Below, piece after piece: positions 1 to 10,046 of a DNA stretch of 10,174 bases (the stretch's first letter is position 1; each line of letters begins with the position of its first letter). The translations under genes were made by a program, and so were the position numbers. A model generated the notes under the pieces. The model did no database searches. It saw only the letters and a program-made list of their open reading frames with translations, and had not been told where the DNA came from. Location: positions 1 to 10,174 of the forward strand of contig JAPUKX010000285.1 in assembly GCA_027295435.1 (NCBI GenBank). Direction: 5' to 3'. Source of the stretch: Planctomycetota bacterium (GTDB lineage Bacteria > Planctomycetota > Phycisphaerae > Phycisphaerales > SM1A02).

Positions 1-2
1 TC

Positions 3-1535
3 TCGACGGCCGGGCTGGTGTTCATCAGCTACGTGGGGGTGACGAACATCGCCAGTGTGGCCGAGGAGGTGAAGAACCCGCAGCGGAACCTGCCGTTGGG
101 AATCTTCCTGGCGTTAGGCACGGCGGTGTTGGTATACGCGTTGGGCATCAGCGTGATGGTGGGCGTCATCGGCTGGGAGAAGCTCGCTGAGACGTTCACA
201 CCGGTGGAGATGACGGCAGCGGCATTCGGGATCAAGTGGGGTGTTGTTCTCGTTTCGGTGGCGGCGCTGTTGGCGTTCTCGTCGGTAGCCAACGCCTGCA
301 TCCTCAGCGCATCGCGGTATCCCCTGGCGATGAGCCGCGACCATCTCGTGCCTGGTTTTTTCCACTCGCTCGGCAAACACGGCGCACCCAAGTATTCCAT
401 CTACATCACCGTGGCGGCGATTCTTGTGTTCCTTGTTCTGTTGGATCCGACCCGGATCGCCAAGCTCGCCAGCGCCTTTCAATTACTGATTTTCGGCCTG
501 ATCTGCCTGGCGGTGATCGTGATGCGCGAGAGTCACATCGAGTCGTACGATCCGGGCTTCAAGTCTCCGCTTTATCCCTGGATACAGATTGCCGGCATCG
601 CCGCGCCGATCTGGATCATCGTGGAGATGGGCTGGCTGCCGATCCTCTTTACGTCGAGTCTGGTCGTGGTCGGCGTCGGTTGGTATTACATGTATGCCCG
701 GCCGAGGGTGGAGCGGCACGGCGCGATCTTCCACGTCTTTGAGCGGCTGGGCCGCCGGCGATTCGCCGGCCTTGATCGTGAACTGCGAAGCATACTCAAG
801 GAGAAAGGATTGCGCGCGGAGGACCCGTTCGAGGAGGTGATCGCTCGCGCCCATGCGATTGATGCCCAGTCCGGTGAGACGTTCGAGCAGATCGTCACCC
901 GGGCGTCTGCAATGCTGGCCGAACGGTTGCCCTATACGTCCGAGACGTTGATTAAAGGTTTTCTTGATGGCACACGGACAGGCGCGACGCCGGTGACCTC
1001 CGGCGTTGCCTTGCCGCACCTACGACTCTCCGGCGCCGGTGCTCCGCACATGGTGCTGGCGCGATGCTCCGAGGGGATTACGATTTCGGCCGGGGACGTC
1101 TTTGGTGAGCTGCATCGAGCTGATCGGACCTACGCGATCTTCTTTCTCGTCAGTCCGGAGAAGGATCCGGGTCAGCACCTGCGTCTTCTGGCGGAGATTG
1201 CCGGGCGGGTTGAGCAGGAGGGTTTTATGGCGCAGTGGCGTGCGGCTCCCAACGAGCACATGCTCAAAGAGATTCTGCTGCGCGACGACCGATTTGTCAC
1301 GCTGCTGATGGCGGCCGGTTCAAAGAGCGAGGCGCTGATCGGCCGAGCGATTCGAGAGATCGACATCCCTGAGGGTTGTCTGGTGGCGATTATCCGCCGC
1401 AAGGGTGCGACCCTCGTGCCGCGGGGAGAGACGGTCGTGCGCGAAGGCGATTGGCTGACGGTGATCGGCAGCACCGCGGGCGTTCACCGGCTCCGCGAGC
1501 TGTATGGACCCGACGCCCCGGACGGGGAGACGTAG
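3..1535 (+). CDS. APC-family amino-acid permease fused to PTS EIIA-like and RCK_C (TrkA-C) domains, 5'-truncated
   Basis: The reading frame is open from the window edge, so the true start lies upstream; residues here are numbered from the GTG codon at 18. The opening FISYVGVTNIASVAEEV and NPQRNLPLGI are typical of the middle of APC-superfamily permeases. About six hydrophobic segments follow (roughly 25-50, 72-95, 127-142, 150-168, 190-205, 207-226), which fits the second half of a 12-helix transporter. After a basic linker comes a cytoplasmic region (about 265-420) resembling PTS EIIA type 2/PtsN. It contains GVALPH, whose His334 matches the phosphorylated histidine of that family. Residues about 428-497 (FVTLLMAAGSKSEALIGRAI, then REGDWLTVIGS) look like an RCK_C/TrkA-C ligand-binding domain. 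The likely role is uptake or exchange of an amino acid or related solute, gated by the C-terminal regulatory domains. The substrate cannot be read from the sequence. It appears unrelated to the respiratory operon that follows. Confidence 0.85.
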   Translation, partial: STAGLVFISYVGVTNIASVAEEVKNPQRNLPLGIFLALGTAVLVYALGISVMVGVIGWEKLAETFTPVEMTAAAFGIKWGVVLVSVAALLAFSSVANACILSASRYPLAMSRDHLVPGFFHSLGKHGAPKYSIYITVAAILVFLVLLDPTRIAKLASAFQLLIFGLICLAVIVMRESHIESYDPGFKSPLYPWIQIAGIAAPIWIIVEMGWLPILFTSSLVVVGVGWYYMYARPRVERHGAIFHVFERLGRRRFAGLDRELRSILKEKGLRAEDPFEEVIARAHAIDAQSGETFEQIVTRASAMLAERLPYTSETLIKGFLDGTRTGATPVTSGVALPHLRLSGAGAPHMVLARCSEGITISAGDVFGELHRADRTYAIFFLVSPEKDPGQHLRLLAEIAGRVEQEGFMAQWRAAPNEHMLKEILLRDDRFVTLLMAAGSKSEALIGRAIREIDIPEGCLVAIIRRKGATLVPRGETVVREGDWLTVIGSTAGVHRLRELYGPDAPDGET

Positions 1536-1939
1536 GTGCAGGCGGCGGCGAAGCCCCGGCATTGCGTCGTGGTAGTCTCAAGCAGGGCGTTGACGTGGAG
1601 CCGATGGAGCCTGTGTTGCTCACCCGCGGCGTGATCCGCGCCACGCGAGGCCGGCGATCAGCGTCTCGTCAATCGTCGGATCGAACGGGACCGCTCGGTG
1701 AACTTCCAAGGGGTCTTGCAGCGCACAGCGCACTGCGGAGGCGGCCGGGCCATGGCATGCACGGATTCAGCCCCAGATCATTGGTCGTCGAGTTGCGGTC
1801 GTTGTACCAGCTGCCCGTCGGGCGACAGCCGGGTCAGGTGCGATCTGAACGGCCCATTTTCTGGAGGGGTTTCGTGTGTTGACACGCGCCAGGGCCGAAA
1901 CTACCATCCGTTGCTAGACTTTGTGAAAAAAGGCACAGC
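1536..1939. other. Intergenic region between the permease gene and actA
   Basis: This stretch of about 400 bp holds no gene I can support. Several short frames cross it, but none has a recognisable domain together with a ribosome-binding site. No T-tailed hairpin was seen after the permease stop, so a Rho-independent terminator is not evident. The 3' end (from about 1879) holds the probable actA promoter. A minus-strand open frame at 1620-1766 reads somewhat protein-like and could be a decayed remnant, but it was not annotated as a gene. Confidence 0.6.
1879..1907 (+). promoter_or_regulatory. Probable sigma70-type promoter of the act operon
   Basis: A perfect -35 box TTGACA (1879-1884) is separated by exactly 17 bp from TACCAT (1902-1907), which matches four of six positions of the TATAAT consensus. 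Transcription would start near 1914 and leave a leader of roughly 26 nt before the actA ATG, with an A-rich weak Shine-Dalgarno (AAAAAAGG, 1926-1933). Its position directly upstream of the first gene of a tightly packed operon supports the call. The start site itself is inferred. Confidence 0.55.
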
Positions 1940-2613
1940 ATGATGGGCCGGTATCACTACGTGTTCCCCAGATGGAGCAACGCCCTGATGCCAGCGCTGT
2001 GTGTGATGGGCACGGTGGTGCCGCTGTATGTCGCCCTGGTCGTGGCGTACGGCTTCAGCCCGCAGACCACCGACGTCGGCTACCAACCGGTTCAACCGGT
2101 GCCATTCAGCCACAAGATCCACGCCGGCGAGCTGGGCATTGACTGCCGGTACTGCCACAACACTGTGGAGTACGCGGCGAAGGCGGCGGTTCCGCCCACG
2201 CAGACGTGCTTCAACTGCCATACACAGATTCATAAAGAGAGCGACAAACTCGAGCCGCTGTGGGAGAGTTACGAAACGGGCCAGCCGATGCAGTGGGTGC
2301 GTGTTCATGATCTGCCCGATTTCGTGTACTTCAACCACGCCGCCCACGTCACCCGCGGCGTGAGTTGCGTCGAGTGCCACGGGCGCATCGACAGGATGGA
2401 GGTCGTGTATCAGCACGAGCGGCTCAGCATGGGCTGGTGCCTGTCGTGCCACCGTCATCCCGATACGCATCTGCGCGATCCGAAGCTGGTCACTGATCTG
2501 GGCTGGAGCTTCGACAAGCAGCCGGATGCGCTGGCACGATTCGGTTCCCAGAGCGAATACCACGACTTCTGGCGTACCCACAACAGCCTCAATCCCTCGC
2601 AGGACTGCTCGAC

Positions 2614-2626
<13 letters not shown>
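1940..2626 (+). CDS. actA: ActA, pentahaem cytochrome c subunit of Alternative Complex III
   Basis: This 228-residue protein has an N-terminal membrane segment (about residues 14-38) acting as an uncleaved anchor or signal. A periplasmic domain follows with five CXXCH haem c sites: CRYCH (69-73), CFNCH (90-94), CVECH (143-147), CLSCH (167-171) and CSTCH (223-227). Five haems are characteristic of ActA, which relays electrons from the Fe-S subunit ActB towards the acceptor. The early PVPFSHKIHAGELGIDCRYC segment is typical of this multihaem family. The last haem site ends one residue before the stop. Two ATG codons stand in tandem (1940 and 1943); AAGG at 1930-1933 gives 6 nt of spacing to the first. 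The 3' end overlaps actB by 13 bp. Haem attachment needs a cytochrome c maturation system, which is not in the window. Confidence 0.93.
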
Positions 2627-5816
<3,190 letters not shown>

Positions 5817-5820
<4 letters not shown>

Positions 5821-7238
5821 CCACGCTCGTGATCGACAACACGTTCGATGATCCGACGCGACGAGCGCCGCTGGTGTTGGGCCATGACCGCTTTGGGACG
5901 GTGACGGAGAAGATTTGTAGCATCAGCGAGGCCCGGCGGCCGCCCCGGGCGTGGTACATCGCCTTCGCCATTTCGCTGGCGTTCGCCAGCATCCTCGGCG
6001 TGATGATCCTGTACCTCTTCGCCACCGGGGTCGGGGTGTGGGGCAACCAGAACCCGGTGATGTGGGGCTTCCCCATCGTCAACTTCGTGTTCTGGATCGG
6101 GATCGGCCACGCGGGCACGCTGATCTCCGCCATCCTTTTTCTGTTCCGCCAGAAGTGGCGCACCGCGATCAATCGCTTTGCTGAGGCGATGACGATCTTC
6201 GCCGTGATCTGTGCCGGCACGTTCCCGGGCATCCACCTTGGGCGGGTCTGGGTGTCCTATTGGATCTTCCCGATTCCCAACCAGATGGAGATGTGGCCGC
6301 AGTTCCGCAGCCCGCTGCTGTGGGACGTGTTCGCGGTGGGGACCTATTTCACGGTGTCGCTTCTCTTTTGGTACGTGGGGATGCTGCCGGACCTGGCCAC
6401 GCTGCGCGACCGGGCCAGGACCAAGGTCCGCGCGATGGCCTACGGCATTTTCGCGCTGGGCTGGCGGGGCAGTGTCCGCCATTGGCATCGCTATGAACGG
6501 GCGTACCTGATTCTCGCGGCGCTGGCCACGCCGCTGGTGCTTTCGGTCCACTCCGTGGTGTCGTTCGACTTCGCGGTCGCACAAGTGCCCGGCTGGCATA
6601 CGACGATCTTCCCGCCGTACTTCGTAGCCGGGGCGATCTTCAGCGGCTTCGCCATGGTGATGACGCTCGCCATTCCGGCTCGTCAGCTCTGGGGCCTGCG
6701 CGACTTTATCACCATGCGGCACCTGGAGAACATGAACAAGATCATCCTGGTGACCGGGTCGATGGTCGGCTACGCCTACCTCATGGAGTTCTTCACGGCT
6801 TGGTACAGCGGATCGATCTATGAATGGTTCGCGTTCGCCAACCGGGCGTTCGGCCCGTATGCCTGGGCCTACTGGATCATGGTCTCCTGCAACGTGGTCA
6901 TCCCGCAGATCTTCTGGTTCCAATGGGCTCGGAGAAAGATCGCGGTCATGTTCATCGTGAGTTTGCTGGTCAACCTGGGCATGTGGTTTGAGCGGTTCGT
7001 GATCATCGTGACGTCGCTGGCCCAGGACTACCTGCCTAGCAGTTGGGGCTACTTCACTCCCACGTGGGTGGACCTGCTGACCTTGGCGGGGAGCTTCGGC
7101 CTGTTCATGACGCTGTTCCTGCTGTTTTGCCGGTACTTGCCGATCATTGCGATGGCGGAGGTGAAGCACGTTATGCCCCAGGCGAATCCGCATGGTCACG
7201 CGGGGCAAGAGCCGGGCGAATCGGAGGCCGGCCGATGA
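5817..7238 (+). CDS. actC: ActC, NrfD-like quinol-oxidising membrane subunit of Alternative Complex III
   Basis: This 473-residue polytopic membrane protein has about ten hydrophobic helices, typical of the NrfD/PsrC family and of ActC length. ActC is the subunit thought to oxidise menaquinol or ubiquinol and pass electrons to the ActB clusters. Polar residues within or near helices include His98 (GHAGTLIS), Glu123 (FAEAMTIF), His140 (GIHLGRVW), Asp170 (LLWDVF), His245 and Asp251 (SVHSVVSFDFA). From memory of ACIII studies, His140, Asp170 and Asp251 lie close to the positions proposed to form the quinol site; this should be aligned to confirm. The N-terminus (about 1-44) is soluble and the C-terminus is a short His/Gly/Glu-rich tail. 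The start is an ATGA overlap with the actB stop, and its own stop makes another ATGA overlap with actD. Confidence 0.94.
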
Positions 7239-7882
7239 ACGATTCCTCGACGACCGCCGCGCCGACAGACCGCCCGGGCGCGGCCCCGCCGGCGATCCCA
7301 CGCGAGCCCGGGGAGGTCATCGGCAAGCTGTACGGCCTGCTGGCTGAGTTCGAAACGCCGGCGGCGATCATGGTCGCGGCCCACCGCGTTCGTGAAGCGG
7401 GCTACAAGTGGTGGGATTGCCACACCCCGTTTCCGGTGCACGGGCTTGACAAGGCGATGGGTATTCGACCGACGATCCTGCCCTGGCTGGTGATGGGAGC
7501 GGGTCTAACCGGGGCGGTGACGGGGGTCGTGTTGCAGTGGTACACCAACGCGACGAACTTCGATGCCTGGCTCATCGTGCCGATCACCGGGTACGACTTC
7601 CTGGTGAGCGGCAAGCCGATGTGGAGTTTGCCGGCCAATATCCCCGTTATCTTTGAGTTGACGGTCCTGTTCTCTGCGATCGGCTGCGTGGCCATGATGC
7701 TGTTTCTGAGCAAGCTACCGTGGCTGTATCACCCGTGTCTGAAGAATGAGCGGTTCCGGCGGGCGACGGACGACCGGTTCTTTATCGTGATTGAGGCCCG
7801 TGATCCGCTGTTCTACCGCCGCAAGAGCCAAGAGTTTCTCAAGTCGCTGGGGGCGACCGCCGTCGAAGCGCTGGAGGCCTGA
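7235..7882 (+). CDS. actD: ActD, DUF3341 membrane subunit of Alternative Complex III
   Basis: The 215-residue protein begins with an Ala/Pro-rich tail (1-27), then a soluble domain starting GKLYGLLAEFETPAAIMVAA. The conserved DCHTPFPVHGLDKAMG stretch (61-76) and FLVSGKPMWSLPANIPVIFE (122-141) mark it as DUF3341/ActD. Two membrane helices are predicted at about 82-102 and 136-158, followed by a cytoplasmic C-terminal domain (DDRFFIVIEARDP). ActD packs beside ActC, carries no cofactor and has an unclear, probably structural or coupling, role. The same frame is open upstream to a GTG at 7043, but the ATG at 7235 was chosen: it overlaps the actC stop as ATGA and gives the family's usual N-terminus. 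The longer version would need a 196-bp overlap with actC. Confidence 0.92.
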   Translation: MNDSSTTAAPTDRPGAAPPAIPREPGEVIGKLYGLLAEFETPAAIMVAAHRVREAGYKWWDCHTPFPVHGLDKAMGIRPTILPWLVMGAGLTGAVTGVVLQWYTNATNFDAWLIVPITGYDFLVSGKPMWSLPANIPVIFELTVLFSAIGCVAMMLFLSKLPWLYHPCLKNERFRRATDDRFFIVIEARDPLFYRRKSQEFLKSLGATAVEALEA

Positions 7883-7885
7883 TCG

Positions 7886-8581
7886 ATGCCGAAGGTTTTG
7901 ATCTACGGCACAATTGTGGTGATTTTCCTGGCGATGGTTCCGCCGGCGGTGATCGCGTGGGCGCGGGCGGTCAACTCCTCCCAGCCGCGGATCCATCTGA
8001 TTCAGGACATGGACAACCAGCCGAAGTTTCGGGCGCAGCACGCCAATGCGCTGTTCGCCGACGGCCGTGCGATGCGGCCGCCGATCACTGGAACGGTGGC
8101 CCGCGGGGGACTGAACGAGGACGATCACTATTATCGCGGCATCAGTAACGGGCAATGGGCGGCGACCTTCCCGCCGCAGGTGGCCGTCACCATGGACCTG
8201 CTTCAGCGCGGCCGGGAGCGTTTCAACATCTACTGCCAGCCGTGCCACGGTCTGGCTGGGTACGGTGACGGCATGGTCAACAGGCGGGCCATGTTGCTGA
8301 TGAATCTCGGCGTCAACGGAACGACGTGGGTGCAGCCTAAGAGCGTTCACGAACAGCAGATCCGCGAGCAGCCTGTCGGCCAATACTTCAATACGATCAC
8401 CAACGGCGTTCGGAACATGCCCGCGTACGGCCCGCAGATCCCGGTGGCGGACCGCTGGGCGATCGTGGCTTATGTCCGGGCGCTGCAACGCAGCCAAAAC
8501 GCTCGACCTGATGATGCGCCCCCGGGGCAGCGAGTGCAGCTTCAATCGGTCACCGCCCAAATGAGGAATGATCGGCCGTGA
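7886..8581 (+). CDS. actE: ActE, monohaem cytochrome c subunit of Alternative Complex III
   Basis: This 231-residue periplasmic cytochrome has one haem c site, CQPCH (117-121), and a probable distal methionine ligand Met178 in NMPAYGPQ. These are the two hallmarks of a class I cytochrome c fold; the C-terminal helix is VADRWAIVAYVRALQ. It is thought to be an electron exit subunit of ACIII. Residues about 4-24 form a hydrophobic N-terminal helix. No cysteine occurs in this helix or just after it, so it looks like an uncleaved membrane anchor or ordinary signal rather than a lipoprotein signal. The ATG follows the actD stop by 3 bp, with GGAGG at 7873-7877 at 8 nt spacing inside the end of actD. 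Confidence 0.93.
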   Translation: MPKVLIYGTIVVIFLAMVPPAVIAWARAVNSSQPRIHLIQDMDNQPKFRAQHANALFADGRAMRPPITGTVARGGLNEDDHYYRGISNGQWAATFPPQVAVTMDLLQRGRERFNIYCQPCHGLAGYGDGMVNRRAMLLMNLGVNGTTWVQPKSVHEQQIREQPVGQYFNTITNGVRNMPAYGPQIPVADRWAIVAYVRALQRSQNARPDDAPPGQRVQLQSVTAQMRNDRP

Positions 8582-9867
8582 TACCCGCCGACATCACCAA
8601 CGAGAACCGCTATCTGGGCGAGCTGGTCCCGAAGATCTGTCGCTATGCGGGCTTGGGTGGATTGGCATTGCTGGTGGCCAGCGTGGTGCTCGGCTGGGCC
8701 GGGGAAGCGGGTTGGGAGCGATTGCTTCGGTCGTACCTGGTGGCGTTCTTCTTCGTGCTGAGCCTCTCGCTGGGCGGGCTGTTCTTCGTGCTGCTTCAGC
8801 ATTTGACTCGGGCCGGGTGGAGCGTGGTGGTGCGCCGCATCGCCGAGGGACTGGCCGACAATCTCAAATGGCTATGGATTCCCTTCATCCCGATCCTGGT
8901 GGCGGTGTGGACTGGCCACCTCTACGACTGGGCCGATCCCAGCAGACTATCCGATGCCGAGCGGGCGCTCTTCCAGCACAAGGAGCCATTCCTCACCCCC
9001 TGGTTCTGGACGATTCGAGCGGCGGTCTACTTCGGGGTCTGGGCGTGGCTGGCGAGGTTCTTTGTGAACCGATCGGTGCAGCAGGACGCGACCGGCGACC
9101 CGCAGGCGACGGCACGCATGCAGTCGGTCGCCGCCCCCGGCATGATCCTTTATGCCTTCACACAGACCTTCGCCGCGGTGGACTGGATTATGACGCTGGA
9201 GTTCGCGTGGTACAGCACGATGTTCGGCGTGTACTTCTTCGCGGCCTCCACCTGCGGGGCCTTTGCGGCCATGATCATCATCTTCTATCTCCTGCAACGG
9301 TCCGGGCGACTGACGAATGTCATCACGACCGAGCATTATCACGACCTGGGCAAGCTGCTGTTCGCCTTCGGCGTCGTGTTCTGGGCGTACATCGCCTACA
9401 GCCAATACATGCTGATCTGGTATGCCAACATTCAGGAAGAAACGATCTGGTTCGTCATCCGCCAACTCGGCGGGTGGAAGACCATGAGTATCTTTCTGAT
9501 CCTCGGGCATTTCGCCGGCCCCTTCCTCATTCTGATCTCGAGGTATCCCAAGCGTTGGAAGGGCGTGCTGGCGATCGGGGCCGCGTGGATGCTTGGGGTG
9601 CATTTCATCGACCTCTACTGGCTGGTCATGCCGGCAATCCCGGCCGAGCTCATCCAGTCGGTGACGACGTATTCACAACTGGTCACTGAGTTCGAGGCCT
9701 CGTATCTACCGGAATATGACCTGCACTGGCGTGTGCTCGACCTGACGTGCCTGCTGGGGGTGCTCGGCGTGTTTGTGGCGATGGCGGCCTGGAGCATGCG
9801 CAACCGATCGCTCGTTCCGGAAAGAGACCCGCGGCTTGATGAGTCGCTGGCGTTTGAGAATTATTGA
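8578..9867 (+). CDS. actF: ActF, second NrfD-like membrane subunit of Alternative Complex III
   Basis: This 429-residue protein has about ten hydrophobic helices and is the ActC paralogue that forms the other half of the ACIII membrane core. Family features visible are LSLGGLFFVLLQHLTRAGWS (61-80), FTQTFAAVDWIMTLE (194-208), WAYIAYSQYMLIWYANIQEE (269-288) and the end ERDPRLDESLAFENY (415-429). Polar residues such as Asp202, Glu208, His342 and Asp345 sit in or beside helices. ActF has been discussed as a possible proton-path subunit, but whether it binds quinone is unsettled. The start is a GTG that overlaps the actE stop as GTGA, supported by GAGG at 8563-8566 with 11 nt spacing. A frame-shifted open frame over the same region encodes no recognisable protein. 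Confidence 0.93.
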   Translation: MIPADITNENRYLGELVPKICRYAGLGGLALLVASVVLGWAGEAGWERLLRSYLVAFFFVLSLSLGGLFFVLLQHLTRAGWSVVVRRIAEGLADNLKWLWIPFIPILVAVWTGHLYDWADPSRLSDAERALFQHKEPFLTPWFWTIRAAVYFGVWAWLARFFVNRSVQQDATGDPQATARMQSVAAPGMILYAFTQTFAAVDWIMTLEFAWYSTMFGVYFFAASTCGAFAAMIIIFYLLQRSGRLTNVITTEHYHDLGKLLFAFGVVFWAYIAYSQYMLIWYANIQEETIWFVIRQLGGWKTMSIFLILGHFAGPFLILISRYPKRWKGVLAIGAAWMLGVHFIDLYWLVMPAIPAELIQSVTTYSQLVTEFEASYLPEYDLHWRVLDLTCLLGVLGVFVAMAAWSMRNRSLVPERDPRLDESLAFENY

Positions 9868-9872
9868 GGAGC

Positions 9873-9896
9873 AAGGCATCAAGGCACCAAGGCAGC
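9873..9896. repeat. Three tandem AAGGCANC octamers
   Basis: The units AAGGCATC (9873-9880), AAGGCACC (9881-9888) and AAGGCAGC (9889-9896) lie end to end just after the actF stop and differ only at the seventh base. They share the unit of the second octamer block at 9955-9970. Confidence 0.85.
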
Positions 9897-9904
9897 GAGC
9901 GAAG

Positions 9905-9949
9905 CCCGGTCTGACGAGCCCCGACCTGTCGGGACGAGGAAGACCCGGG
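9905..9949. other. GC-rich nested inverted repeat (hairpin)
   Basis: The inner part CCCGAC-CT-GTCGGG (9920-9933) is a perfect palindrome around a two-base centre, which would fold as five pairs with a four-base loop. An outer arm CCCGGTC (9905-9911) can pair with GACCCGGG (9942-9949), leaving one bulged C. The unpaired segments between them carry a direct repeat GACGAG (9913-9918 and 9933-9938). No run of T follows. It could be a transcript-stabilising stem, a processing site or a piece of an interspersed repeat. Confidence 0.5.
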
Positions 9950-9954
9950 TCATA

Positions 9955-9970
9955 AAGGCATCAAGGCATC
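9955..9970. repeat. Two tandem AAGGCATC octamers
   Basis: Two identical AAGGCATC units (9955-9962 and 9963-9970) follow the hairpin and repeat the unit seen before it, so the hairpin is flanked by direct repeats of the same octamer. Confidence 0.85.
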
Positions 9971-10005
9971 AAGCAAAGAGGCGTAGGCACCCAACACCAC
10001 ACTCG

Positions 10006-10045
10006 AACTCCTAACTCCTAACTCCTGACTCCTAACCCCTACTCC
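10006..10045. repeat. AACTCCT heptamer tandem array
   Basis: Three perfect AACTCCT units (10006-10026) are followed by GACTCCT (10027-10033), AACCCCT (10034-10040) and a partial ACTCC (10041-10045), one base before the next ATG. The unit length of 7 is not a multiple of three and the array is non-coding. On the + strand the CTCCT core resembles the anti-Shine-Dalgarno end of 16S rRNA; on the other strand it reads AGGAGTT. Confidence 0.9.
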
Positions 10046-10046
10046 G

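Larger units (their letters stand above)
9868..10046. other. Repeat-bearing spacer between actF and the next gene
   Basis: In contrast to the tightly packed act genes, 179 bp separate actF from the next start codon. The spacer contains, in order: three AAGGCA-type octamers, a GC-rich imperfect hairpin, two more AAGGCATC octamers, a short unpatterned stretch (about 9975-10005) and an array of AACTCCT heptamers. No clear promoter was found, and the hairpin has no following T-tract, so a Rho-independent terminator is not supported. Confidence 0.7.

Noticed and set aside
1515..1530. Possible CCCC/GGGG hairpin at the end of the permease gene as a terminator
   Set aside because: The stem is only about four pairs, lies inside the coding sequence and has no T-tract.
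1698..1943. 81-codon plus-strand frame with several cysteines before actA
   Set aside because: The CGRCTSC spacing matches no known motif, the frame runs through the promoter and into the actA start, and no ribosome-binding site precedes it.
7043..7234. Upstream extension of actD to a GTG
   Set aside because: It would overlap actC by 196 bp. The ATG at 7235 overlaps the actC stop and gives the family-typical N-terminus.
8568..9689. Plus-strand open frame of 373 codons overlapping actF
   Set aside because: It is frame-shifted relative to the clear ActF protein, and its Arg/Gly/His-rich translation lacks the membrane helices expected here.
9873..10045. CRISPR array in the repeat spacer
   Set aside because: The repeat units are 7-8 bp and contiguous, without unique spacers of CRISPR length.
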